Shown piece by piece: positions 18,099 to 25,715 of a stretch of DNA of 64,000 nt. How positions within the stretch are numbered: position 1 is the first letter of the stretch; each line of letters begins with the position of its first letter. The notes under the pieces were generated by a model, which saw nothing but the letters and a program-made list of their open reading frames with translations, searched no databases and had not been told where the DNA came from. Source of the stretch: Acinetobacter gyllenbergii CIP 110306 = MTCC 11365 (GTDB taxonomy: Bacteria; Pseudomonadota; Gammaproteobacteria; Pseudomonadales; Moraxellaceae); NCBI RefSeq assembly GCF_000413855.1, contig NZ_ATGG01000008.1:1-64000 (forward strand). The letters run 5' to 3'. Made by a program: the position numbers and the translations under genes.

Positions 18099-18605
18099 AT
18101 GAAAAAAGAATTCACTGCTATTCTTAGTTTATGTTTTATTGCTTTAACTCTGACTGGATGTGCCGGTTCAGTTGCTGGAAAGTTGATTGGAAATGTCGAA
18201 GATCCGAAAACAAAAGCTCTGCTTAAGAATATGGTTGGACATCCTTTGAGTGAGTTGGTCGCGAAAATTGGTAAACCCAATAGTTCAGTACAAGATATGT
18301 TGGCAACAGAAAAAACTTTTATGCATACATGGTCAGCTCAAAAATATGCGCGAGATAAATTCGTAAAAACGGGTACCGTGTATGCAGGTACAACAATGAA
18401 TTTAGAACAGATATCTCAAGATGGAACGATGGCAGAAGTTTATCGGAATCAGTATGAGGATGTCGGTTATAACACTCCGACTTATTATACCTGTTTACTT
18501 CAGGTTTTTACGGATGCTAAAGGTATCATTATTGCGCAAGGTGGAAATGGGCAGAAAACGCAACCGATAGGAAGTTTTTGCGACAAGTTTTTAAACTTAA
18601 AATGA
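18099..18605 (+). CDS. Predicted lipoprotein of unknown function
   Basis: A 168-residue protein. The signal ends in the lipobox LTGC at about residue 21, so it should be lipid-anchored. After a short linker, the stretch KNMVGHPLSELVAKIGKP resembles the SmpA/BamE-like repeats in which a helix precedes a beta-rich domain, and the C-terminus has two cysteines. I do not recognise a specific family. Composition is AT-rich compared with neighbouring core genes. The start lacks a good ribosome binding site but fits the signal exactly. Confidence 0.7.
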   Translation: MKKEFTAILSLCFIALTLTGCAGSVAGKLIGNVEDPKTKALLKNMVGHPLSELVAKIGKPNSSVQDMLATEKTFMHTWSAQKYARDKFVKTGTVYAGTTMNLEQISQDGTMAEVYRNQYEDVGYNTPTYYTCLLQVFTDAKGIIIAQGGNGQKTQPIGSFCDKFLNLK

Positions 18606-18683
18606 TTGCCATCTCCTTATAATTTTAAGATAAAGTTGTTGTAAATGGACGTTTGTTTGATTTAAGAGAACTTAGGATATCTA

Positions 18684-18746
18684 AAATAGATAAGCGATCT
18701 ACATTTGATGTTGGTTCTGTCTTATCTATTTGTATTTTTTAGATAA
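18684..18746. other. Hairpin with alternative pairing upstream of a small membrane protein gene
   Basis: AAATAGATAAG (18684-18694) is perfectly complementary to CTTATCTATTT (18721-18731) across 26 nt, and TTTTTT follows at about 18735. The TTATCT within the second arm can instead pair with AGATAA at 18741-18746. It may be a terminator of the lipoprotein gene or a leader structure for the gene starting at 18755. Confidence 0.4.
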
Positions 18747-18754
18747 TATTTATT

Positions 18755-19132
18755 ATGAGAAAGCCAAGCTATCTAGGGTGGGGATTACTCAATTTACAAT
18801 TGATTATTGGTTTTGCTTATTCTTATAATTATTTTTATAGGCATATTATTGTAGACCATGTTCTAGCTTTTACTTTATCAGTTATTTTTATTGCGAATCT
18901 ATTTTTCTTTTTTACTAAATTTATTAAAAATTATTCTCTTAGAGCATTTATTGCTATCATTTTCTCTAGCGTTCTAGTCTCTATATTATTTATTCAACTC
19001 AATAGAGAGGATGCTAATTTCATTGTGAGTGATGTTTTCCTTTTGATTGGGTATATGATGCTTAGAATGTTGCTCTATATTACAACTCCTATTGCATTGG
19101 TGGTTGAATTCTTTTTAAAGAAAAATAATTAA
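18755..19132 (+). CDS. Small hydrophobic membrane protein, unknown
   Basis: A 125-residue very hydrophobic protein with about four predicted membrane helices (near residues 8-26, 34-54, 62-80 and 90-118) and a basic tail (KKNN). I see no family signature. The coding DNA is strongly AT-rich, more so than neighbours, which may mean recent acquisition or weak constraint. No strong ribosome binding site is visible. It is kept as a gene because the frame is long for such AT-rich DNA and the helix pattern is regular. Confidence 0.55.
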   Translation: MRKPSYLGWGLLNLQLIIGFAYSYNYFYRHIIVDHVLAFTLSVIFIANLFFFFTKFIKNYSLRAFIAIIFSSVLVSILFIQLNREDANFIVSDVFLLIGYMMLRMLLYITTPIALVVEFFLKKNN

Positions 19133-19286
19133 AATTTATTTAAAAACAGTTGTTTGTGTTTATTTGTTTTTTGGTAAAGTTGCTTAATCTGTAGCGTTAA
19201 AACGTATATGGTATAAGTAATCATGTCAGTATTCATAATGATTAAAATAATAGTATTAAATTTAGACGGCCTAGAGCATAAGTCTT

Positions 19287-20351
19287 ATGAAAAAGATCCT
19301 TTCAGCCTGTTACCTTGTTGCCCTGAGTTCTAGTACCTTTGCCCAAGAGATCAAAGGCATTTCATTCTCGCATGAAGATTGGGAAATTTACTGTAGCAAT
19401 ACAGGCACTTGTCGAGCTGCAGGTTATTACAATCAATATAGTGACGATGAACCTGCCTCGTTGTTATTGACCCGTCAGGCAGGTGCACGGCAGCCTGTAA
19501 AAGTCGAATTTGCCTTGTCGCGTTTTGAACAACCGTCTATGCCAGCAGCAAAACTTAAAAATATTCATTTTTATGTAAATGGCAAAGACTTTGGACAGGT
19601 GTCCGTTGATGGAACAGAGTTCCCATTGATGGGGCAACTCTCTACAAATCAAGCTAATGCCTTATTACAACAATCCAAGAAAAAGACCGAAATCATTTTT
19701 AAAAATGCCAATTTAAATTGGAAAATATCAGACACAGGTCTGACAGCCGTATTGCTGAAAATGGATGATTTTCAAAAGCGCGTGGGCACAGTGGGTGCTT
19801 TGATTAAAAAAGGTAAAGTGGATGAGTCGAATGTGTTAGCAGCTCAACCCAAATTCACGGTTAAACAAATTAAAACTTCGAGTAAACCTTATTTGACCTT
19901 GCGACCAACCGACAAACGCTATGCTGCACTCTATCAAAACTTGATGGCGAATCAGCCAGTGCCTAAAAAAGAAGGATTCTGTGAAGGGGCTTATGACGGT
20001 AAGCAAACAGCGCCCCAAGCGATTGATCTCTATAAACTAAGCAATAAAAAAGTTTTGGCAGCTACGCTATGTTGGCGAGGTGCATATAACGAAGGGTATG
20101 GTGCATGGGTATTGGATGAGTCACTTGCGAATAAAGCCACTTTTGTGACGGAACATTCCTCTGAGTTTTATAACGGGATTCTCAGCAGTTCGCAGAAAGG
20201 GCGTGGTATTGGTGATTGCTGGTCGAGTGATGAATGGGTTTGGGATGGACAGAAGTTTGTACATACGCTAGATCGCTGGACAGGGATGTGTCGAGGCCTT
20301 GCTGCGGGTGGGATATGGGAACTTGATCAGATTGAATCAATCGTCAAATAA
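19287..20351 (+). CDS. DUF1176 domain exported protein
   Basis: A 354-residue secreted protein. The signal peptide ends near STFAQE (residue 20). The mature part begins with the DUF1176 pattern, where a DWEIYCSNTGTCRAAGYY motif sets two cysteines in a position typical of the family. The C-terminal part has WRGAYNEGYGAWV and GRGIGDCWSSDEWVWDGQKF, also typical. The function of DUF1176 proteins is not established; they are envelope proteins. It lies 34 bp before a second exported-protein gene and the two may be cotranscribed. Confidence 0.82.
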   Translation: MKKILSACYLVALSSSTFAQEIKGISFSHEDWEIYCSNTGTCRAAGYYNQYSDDEPASLLLTRQAGARQPVKVEFALSRFEQPSMPAAKLKNIHFYVNGKDFGQVSVDGTEFPLMGQLSTNQANALLQQSKKKTEIIFKNANLNWKISDTGLTAVLLKMDDFQKRVGTVGALIKKGKVDESNVLAAQPKFTVKQIKTSSKPYLTLRPTDKRYAALYQNLMANQPVPKKEGFCEGAYDGKQTAPQAIDLYKLSNKKVLAATLCWRGAYNEGYGAWVLDESLANKATFVTEHSSEFYNGILSSSQKGRGIGDCWSSDEWVWDGQKFVHTLDRWTGMCRGLAAGGIWELDQIESIVK

Positions 20352-20385
20352 TATTGTGAATATTAAAATAGCCTAAGGAAATACC

Positions 20386-21156
20386 ATGCTTAAACATAAG
20401 ATGGGTTTATGTGGAATGATTTTAATGGGTGCATCCGCCTATTTTAGTGCATCTGTTTTTGCTGCACCCTTACAGATTCTTGACTTTAAAAAGGGGCAAC
20501 TGAGTGCAACGGAACAGACGCAACTCTGTGAACAAGTAAAAGAGTTATGTCAGCAGCGTACACAATTACAGAGTTTGAAAACGCCAGATAAAACCTTATG
20601 GTTATTGTCTGAGGGCAATATTGCCCAGTTTAGTCATTCGAATTCTGGCTTTAAATTATTGAAGCAATGGCAGATTCCATTGGCGCCTGCCGAGGAAATG
20701 GCACGATCAAAACAATATATTTACCCTAAACTGTTTCCAATGGATCAAAACCGTTATGCGGTTGCGCTGATTGATACCTTTTCAGAAATGTATTCGGGTG
20801 GTGGGGCAGGAATTGAACGGGCCAGCTTTTATGAGTTAAAGGATTCAGGTAAAACGCATCGCTTTATTGAAAACTATCCTTTTAATTTTAGCCGTATGAT
20901 TCGGGCCTGTTTCTCAGAACAGGATTATGAAAACTCTAAGGGCAAGTGCCATGATGAAGATAGTTTGAGCCTAGATATTCGTCCGATCAAGCCGATGCTT
21001 TGGCAATTCCGTTATCGCTACAGTTTGGATGTATCACCTGCATCAGATTCGGGAGAGAAATCATTTAAGGGCAGTCGTAACCTGAATATTGATTTAAATA
21101 AAGCACCTGAGCAACCGAATATTCCAGCAGAGTGGGATTATGAAGGCGCAGGTTGA
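20386..21156 (+). CDS. Exported protein of unknown function
   Basis: A 256-residue protein with a signal peptide ending near SVFAAP (residue 27). The mature part has four cysteines and a region with alternating charged and aromatic residues (YIYPKLFPMDQNRYAVALID). The start ATG 20386 has AAGGAAATACC just upstream, a good ribosome binding site. No family recognised. It sits directly after the DUF1176 gene and probably shares its transcript, suggesting a common envelope role that cannot be named from sequence. Confidence 0.75.
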   Translation: MLKHKMGLCGMILMGASAYFSASVFAAPLQILDFKKGQLSATEQTQLCEQVKELCQQRTQLQSLKTPDKTLWLLSEGNIAQFSHSNSGFKLLKQWQIPLAPAEEMARSKQYIYPKLFPMDQNRYAVALIDTFSEMYSGGGAGIERASFYELKDSGKTHRFIENYPFNFSRMIRACFSEQDYENSKGKCHDEDSLSLDIRPIKPMLWQFRYRYSLDVSPASDSGEKSFKGSRNLNIDLNKAPEQPNIPAEWDYEGAG

Positions 21157-21292
21157 GTGATTTGGCATCTTCATGGTTTTTACATTTTGCCAAAGCTTTG
21201 AGCGCGTGGGTTTACGCAATTTACAGCGTCATAACAGATGATCTCATCAGAGCGTGGTACAAAGGGAAAGATTGCAATTTGGAACTGTGCTT

Positions 21293-21814
21293 ATGTCTCG
21301 TGTTTATACTTCTGCCCGCCGTAAATTTTCTCATTTGAGTCGTTCTGTGTTGATGGCTGCGGCTGTGTTGGGTACAACCCAAGTGGCGATGGCAGGGCCA
21401 ACGGTCGATCAACTCAGTGATTGTTTGGTGAAAGCCACAACGGCAGCAGATAAAACCACGGTTTTGCAATGGACCTTTAGCGCTTTGGCAGCACATCCAG
21501 ATTTAAAGTCTTTTAGTAATGTTACGCCTGAGCAGAAAACTCAGTTAGATCAGAAGTTGGCTCAGGTATTACAGCGAGTGATTGTGGAGCAGTGTTCGAC
21601 ACAGACTAAGGCTGTGATTCAAGCTGAGGGCATTCAAGCCGTTGGACAGGCTTTCCAGCAGTTAGGGCAGAGTGCAGGGCAGGATATTGTTAAAGATCCA
21701 GCGGTTAGACAGCAGTTGCAAGGTACCTTGCGTTATATTGATTTAAATAAATTGGTGACGACTTTTTTAACGCCTGATATTTGGAATAAGTTGGGTGTGT
21801 TAAGAGGGCAGTGA
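21293..21814 (+). CDS. Exported protein of unknown function
   Basis: A 173-residue protein with a long basic N-region followed by a signal core and a cleavage site near VAMAGP (residue 35). I prefer ATG 21293 to the GTG at 21254 because the shorter form begins directly with the signal peptide. The mature protein is helical and polar, with two cysteines (LSDCLVKA, EQCSTQ) that may form one disulfide, and Gln-rich segments (QAFQQLGQSAGQD). No family recognised. A terminator shared with the convergent next gene follows. Confidence 0.7.
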   Translation: MSRVYTSARRKFSHLSRSVLMAAAVLGTTQVAMAGPTVDQLSDCLVKATTAADKTTVLQWTFSALAAHPDLKSFSNVTPEQKTQLDQKLAQVLQRVIVEQCSTQTKAVIQAEGIQAVGQAFQQLGQSAGQDIVKDPAVRQQLQGTLRYIDLNKLVTTFLTPDIWNKLGVLRGQ

Positions 21815-21837
21815 TTGGTTTTATATTGTTGAATGTT

Positions 21838-21865
21838 AAGAAACCCGCTTTGAAGCGGGTTTCTT
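21838..21865. terminator. Bidirectional terminator between two exported-protein genes
   Basis: AAGAAACCCGC pairs with GCGGGTTTCTT around a TTTGAA loop. It lies between convergent genes. Confidence 0.85.
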
Positions 21866-21919
21866 ATTGATTGAATTTAACTATTTAGTTTTTCATCAAT
21901 TTAAGAGGAGTTTTATCCG

Positions 21920-22384
21920 TTATTGCTCACAAGCCTTACCTTGATATTCGTAGCGATTAACCTTGTAGGCTTGACCATTCCAACGTAAAACTTCAAAACA
22001 AAATCCTGGCCCACCATTCTCAATATCAGGCCAGCCATCTGTTCCTTTTGTTTTTAAAAACTCAGGCATACCTGCTTCTTTTAAAATGGTTTTCCATTGA
22101 CCATTTTTCTGTTGCGCTACAACATAGTAACCAACGCCTGTATTGCCATAACACATGGTACCGTAATCTGAAACGATTGCATCTCTCAGCCCATCACCGT
22201 TTAAATCTGCATAAGTTGTAATTTCACCGACTGAACAATCACTTTTCCAGCCTTTTTTACTTTTTGTAAAACCTGCTGCTTTAAAAATAGCATCAGTATC
22301 AGCTTTAGGGACTTGAGGTGTTTGTGCAAAATTAGAATTGCTGATTAAAAGTAAACAGGTACTCAGGAGTAATCTATTTTTCAT
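21920..22384 (-). CDS. Exported protein with an FG-GAP/VCBS-like calcium motif
   Basis: A 154-residue secreted protein. I chose ATG 22384 because MKNR begins a clean signal peptide ending near SNFAQ; the frame extends five codons further to 22399. The mature part contains TYADLNGDGLRDAIVSD, a DxNGDGxxD calcium-binding loop as found in FG-GAP/VCBS repeats. Its four cysteines (SDCS, TMCY, GFCF and KACEQ) probably form disulfides. It is likely periplasmic or surface-exposed. The function is unknown. Confidence 0.72.
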   Translation of the reverse strand: MKNRLLLSTCLLLISNSNFAQTPQVPKADTDAIFKAAGFTKSKKGWKSDCSVGEITTYADLNGDGLRDAIVSDYGTMCYGNTGVGYYVVAQQKNGQWKTILKEAGMPEFLKTKGTDGWPDIENGGPGFCFEVLRWNGQAYKVNRYEYQGKACEQ

Positions 22385-22442
22385 AAGTTGAATGATCATG
22401 TCTGTTTTAGTTTAAAAAATTATTGTGCAGCTATTTTATCCT

Positions 22443-22488
22443 ATTACAGTAAGAAAACCCGTTCTAAAACGGGTTTTCTTACTGTAAT
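22443..22488 (-). terminator. Long perfect hairpin terminator, related to the gatB terminator
   Basis: A perfect 21-bp stem: 22443-22463 is the exact reverse complement of 22468-22488, with a CTAA loop. The core AACCCG/CGGGTT and loop CTAA match the hairpin at 24204-24225 next to gatB. It serves the gatB remnant and hydrolase gene to its right on the minus strand. Confidence 0.85.
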
Positions 22489-22593
22489 GAGATGAGTTTA
22501 ATTGATCAATTCATTTATTTGTGTAGGGTGGGCTTTACCCTTAGACGCTTTCATCATTTGATCTATAAGATCGTTACAAGCTTTTTCTATTTC
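22452..22593 (-). repeat. Imperfect direct repeat, copy A (gatB end plus terminator)
   Basis: This segment aligns by eye with 24201-24346: the terminator (25 of 29 bases the same at 22452-22480 against 24201-24229), the shared GATGAGTTTA, then the 3' coding end of gatB, with one deletion of about 12 bases. Both copies have the same orientation, about 1.75 kb apart. Confidence 0.8.
22498..22593 (-). pseudogene. gatB 3'-end remnant
   Basis: Read on the minus strand from 22593 to the TAA at 22498-22500, this encodes EKACNDLIDQMMKASKGKAH followed by PTQINELIN. The true GatB ends [20 protein letters not shown] then [13 protein letters not shown]. About 19 of 29 aligned residues are identical and most changes are conservative (V/I, V/M, A/S, A/T). 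An in-frame TGA at 22594-22596 closes the frame upstream, so only about 31 codons remain and no protein is expected. It abuts the stop of the hydrolase gene (22604) within 8 bp. Confidence 0.85.
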
Positions 22594-22603
22594 TCAAAAG
22601 TAA

Positions 22604-23470
22604 TTAGCTTTTAACTACAGCTTTTAAAATGCCATTTTCACCAAATAATTTTTCTCGGTATTCTGCTTCGAGTTGATCCGTTTGCATGTGCAGAGGGTTG
22701 AAATCTCTATCTCGTACATCCAGCATTTCAATCATTGCTTTTGTGATAATTCCTATACGATTGATTCCTCCAAAGCCCAGATATACACCGTCTTTGAGCT
22801 CCCGAATAGAAAACTTAATATCACTGCGTTTTAATATTTTGATCCAGTAATGAAAAAGTACTGGGGAAAGAAGTTTAGTAACTCGAGTTAGAGCCATCCT
22901 TCTGTTTTTAGCTGTATTACCACCTATGGCATTCAATACATCAAATGCCACAGATTTATGTTCTAGCTCTTCCAGTGCGTGCCATTCCCAAAGGTTTCTG
23001 CTTTCTTGCGTCGTTCTCTGCTTAATTAATGGGTCAGTTAATAATAGTCGTGCAAGTGTTGCCGTATAGTGTTCCATCACCACGGTTGCAGCTAGTTGTT
23101 CAACTTTAGGAAGTTTGCGAAATTCATCTAATTTCGCTTTGGTCTTAGCTTCTATCTCCACAACTTCAGGATAATCCGACTGGATAAGATGCTCATTGAG
23201 AGACTGATGTTCACGACTATGAAAGGCTTCTTGCGCAATAAAATTTCGAATATCGTCTAGTAATTTCTCATCTGTAATTTGATCACGAACATTGCGCACA
23301 CTCTCAATGAAAAACATTTCACCAGGTGGAAACATGGCTGACAATACAACAAAAAGAGAGGTCACAACCGAATTCTCTTCATAGTAAAAAGTAAACTTTT
23401 TGTTCTTATCAAAAGGAATAATCACATTACGACGAACGATTCTTTGTAGAGATTGTGCAGCTATATTCAT
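22604..23470 (-). CDS. Metal-dependent hydrolase-like protein (PF10118 type)
   Basis: A 288-residue soluble helical protein of the metal-dependent hydrolase family PF10118. I chose ATG 23470 because AAGGGAAAAG precedes it on the minus strand; the longer frame to 23608 runs into the TetR gene. Helices carry Glu/His pairs expected of a ferritin-like dinuclear metal site: AQEAFHSREH near residue 105, VVMEHYTA near 155, and EELEHKSVAFDV near 195. The real reaction is unknown; relatives sit near fatty-acid or alkane genes. It is divergent from a TetR regulator with 111 bp between starts, so regulation by it is likely. The pair lies between two copies of the gatB end. Confidence 0.82.
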   Translation of the reverse strand: MNIAAQSLQRIVRRNVIIPFDKNKKFTFYYEENSVVTSLFVVLSAMFPPGEMFFIESVRNVRDQITDEKLLDDIRNFIAQEAFHSREHQSLNEHLIQSDYPEVVEIEAKTKAKLDEFRKLPKVEQLAATVVMEHYTATLARLLLTDPLIKQRTTQESRNLWEWHALEELEHKSVAFDVLNAIGGNTAKNRRMALTRVTKLLSPVLFHYWIKILKRSDIKFSIRELKDGVYLGFGGINRIGIITKAMIEMLDVRDRDFNPLHMQTDQLEAEYREKLFGENGILKAVVKS

Positions 23471-23581
23471 TTTCTTTTCCCTTATAGATAGATGTAAATT
23501 TGAACAATCTTGAGTTTGTATATAGAATCTATCAATGAATTTGTACGGAAAAAAGACGGATTTAATAAGGAGATTTTTATA

Positions 23582-24202
23582 ATGGTAACTATAAGAAAAC
23601 CAAAGCAAAGTCGATCAAAAAATACTTATAGTTCTATAGTTGATGCAGGATTTATATCAGTAAAAAATAATGGATTAGATCATACAACTGTACTGAAAGT
23701 ATGTGAGATTGCAGGCGTTGGTTCTGGAAGTTTTTATGAATATTTTAAAAACAAAGAAGCCTTGTTTGTCGAGATGCAACAACATTTTATTGCTGAGCTG
23801 GCTAAAGTGATTTACGAAGTCATCCCCAGAATTCAAGAAATGGAAATTCCAGAAGCGATCAGATCCATTTTTTTGCACATTGGTGAATTTTTAGCGAAAG
23901 ATGAGAATAAATATTTCTATTGGCTCAGTGTTTCGAGCAAATATAGTACCGAAGCCAGTCATGTAAAAGCAGTGAAGGCAATCAATACTTTAGCAATCGA
24001 ATATGCAGTTAAACATCCTGAAGTGCTCAGAATAAAAAATCTAAAATTGATGGTTTATGTTTTAATTAATTCCAGTGTGGCACTGACCATGAATTTCTTT
24101 TCGTCTCAAAATATGGGTTTTACTTTTGAAGAATTAATTGATTGCTTAATCGATATTACAATGTCCTATATTGATGATGATCGTAATAAATTAAAAATAT
24201 AA
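23582..24202 (+). CDS. TetR-family transcriptional regulator
   Basis: A 206-residue TetR regulator. ATG 23582 has AAGGAG at good spacing, better than the earlier in-frame start at 23510. The N-terminal helix-turn-helix (about residues 10-60) shows TVLKVCEIAGVGSGSFYEYF followed by KNKEALF, the standard TetR recognition helix. The rest is a helical ligand-binding domain. It is divergent from the PF10118 hydrolase and probably represses it. Its 3' end meets the gatB terminator, which it now shares. Confidence 0.88.
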   Translation: MVTIRKPKQSRSKNTYSSIVDAGFISVKNNGLDHTTVLKVCEIAGVGSGSFYEYFKNKEALFVEMQQHFIAELAKVIYEVIPRIQEMEIPEAIRSIFLHIGEFLAKDENKYFYWLSVSSKYSTEASHVKAVKAINTLAIEYAVKHPEVLRIKNLKLMVYVLINSSVALTMNFFSSQNMGFTFEELIDCLIDITMSYIDDDRNKLKI

Positions 24203-24346
24203 AAAACCCGCTCTAAAGCGGGTTTACTTTTGAGGTTAGATGAGTTTAACCAATCAGTTTCTTCATGAGTTCATTTACTTGAGCTGGGTTGGCTTTACCT
24301 TTTGCAGCTTTCATAACTTGACCAACCAGACCGTTAAAGGCTTTTT
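24201..24346 (-). repeat. Imperfect direct repeat, copy B (intact gatB end plus terminator)
   Basis: The intact counterpart of 22452-22593, comprising the gatB terminator and the last 33 codons of gatB. With copy A it brackets the hydrolase/TetR pair. Confidence 0.8.
24204..24230. terminator. Terminator shared by gatB and the TetR gene
   Basis: AAACCCGCT (24204-24212) pairs with AGCGGGTTT (24217-24225) around CTAA. A-rich and T-rich flanks suit both directions. Confidence 0.85.
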
Positions 24347-25715
24347 CTTTACCAGACTTGTACTCTTCAACCATTTTTTCATTGGCTGCAAGCACGTCTT
24401 TGATAATCGCTTCAATCGCACCTGTATCGGTTTCTTGCTTCAAGCCTTTGTCAGCAATAATGTCATCCGCAGATTTTCCTTCTGCTTCCCACATAAAGCC
24501 AAACACTTGCTTCGCAATTTTGCCGTTAATGGTATTGTCGACAATACGCGCGATCATGCCGCCTAACTGTTCAGCAGAAACAGGAGAGTCCGCCAATTCT
24601 AGGCCCGCTTTGTTTAAAGCACCTGAGAATTCACCCATCACCCAGTTTGCAGAGACTTTACCTTGCTTCGCACCGCCCGCAGCAGCTACAACTGCTTCGT
24701 AGAAGTCCGCCATTTCGCGTGACAGCGTCAATACATGTGCATCGTACTCAGTCACAGCAAAGTCAGCAATAAAGCGTGCACGGCGCGCTTTAGGCAGTTC
24801 TGGAAGGGCAGCACGTGCCGCTTCGATCTGCTCATCGGCAATGATCACTGGCAACAAGTCTGGATCTGGGAAGTAGCGATAGTCGTTCGCTTCTTCTTTC
24901 GAACGCATTGAGCGGGTTTCCATCTTGTTTGGATCGAACAAACGGGTTTCCTGATCAATCTCGCCGCCGTATTCCAAAATTTCCATTTGGCGTTCAATTT
25001 CAACATTGATCGCTTGCTCAATGAAACGGAATGAGTTGAGGTTTTTCAACTCGCAACGTGTACCAAATGGTTGACCCGGACGACGCAATGACACGTTACA
25101 GTCAGCACGGAACGAACCTTCTGCCATGTTACCGTCAGAAATACCCAACCAACGCACGAGCGTGTGAATCGACTTGATATAGGCAACCGCTTCTTCAACC
25201 GAACGCATATCTGGTTCAGACACGATTTCAAGCAATGGTGTGCCCGCACGGTTTAAGTCGATACCCGACATGCCTTCGAACTGGTCATGGATTGATTTAC
25301 CCGCATCTTCTTCAAGATGGGCACGAGTCACGCCAATACGCTTCACAGTGCCATCTTCAAGCTGGATGTCGATATGACCCAAGCCCACAATCGGATTGTC
25401 CATCTGGCTGATCTGGTAGCCTTTTGGAGAATCTGGATAGAAGTAGTTCTTACGTGCAAATACCGAGGCTTGGTCGATATACGCATCGATCCCCAAACCG
25501 AAGCGAATCGCAAGATCAACCACTTCTGCATTCAATACAGGTAATACGCCCGGCATGGCCAAATCAACAAGGCTGGCTTGTGTATTCGGGTCTTGACCAA
25601 ATTCAGTCGATGAACCAGAGAAGATTTTAGACTTGGTTGCCAACTGCGTGTGAATCTCGATCCCGATAACGACTTCCCAACCGTCAATCAATTTCAACTT
25701 TTGAGCTTCAGTCAT
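24246..25715 (-). CDS. gatB: Aspartyl/glutamyl-tRNA amidotransferase subunit B
   Basis: A 489-residue GatB, the kinase and tRNA-binding subunit of the GatCAB amidotransferase, which converts Glu-tRNA(Gln) and Asp-tRNA(Asn) to the amide forms. The N-terminus has the cradle-domain pattern [20 protein letters not shown]. The middle has [18 protein letters not shown] and a zinc-ligand-bearing [10 protein letters not shown] region. The C-terminal YqeY-like tail domain ends in [18 protein letters not shown]. Its start overlaps the gatA stop by one base (TAATG), so translation is coupled. Third gene of gatC-gatA-gatB. A degenerate copy of its 3' end lies 1.75 kb downstream. Confidence 0.97.
   Translation of the reverse strand: MTEAQKLKLIDGWEVVIGIEIHTQLATKSKIFSGSSTEFGQDPNTQASLVDLAMPGVLPVLNAEVVDLAIRFGLGIDAYIDQASVFARKNYFYPDSPKGYQISQMDNPIVGLGHIDIQLEDGTVKRIGVTRAHLEEDAGKSIHDQFEGMSGIDLNRAGTPLLEIVSEPDMRSVEEAVAYIKSIHTLVRWLGISDGNMAEGSFRADCNVSLRRPGQPFGTRCELKNLNSFRFIEQAINVEIERQMEILEYGGEIDQETRLFDPNKMETRSMRSKEEANDYRYFPDPDLLPVIIADEQIEAARAALPELPKARRARFIADFAVTEYDAHVLTLSREMADFYEAVVAAAGGAKQGKVSANWVMGEFSGALNKAGLELADSPVSAEQLGGMIARIVDNTINGKIAKQVFGFMWEAEGKSADDIIADKGLKQETDTGAIEAIIKDVLAANEKMVEEYKSGKEKAFNGLVGQVMKAAKGKANPAQVNELMKKLIG

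Noticed and set aside
21153..21338. 61-residue ORF from a TTG overlapping the end of the exported-protein gene
   Set aside because: TTG start without a ribosome binding site, overlaps the start of the better-supported gene at 21293, and has no family features.
24246..24702. Plus-strand ORFs of 108 and 114 residues within gatB
   Set aside because: Shadow frames of gatB; no signal, domain or start context.
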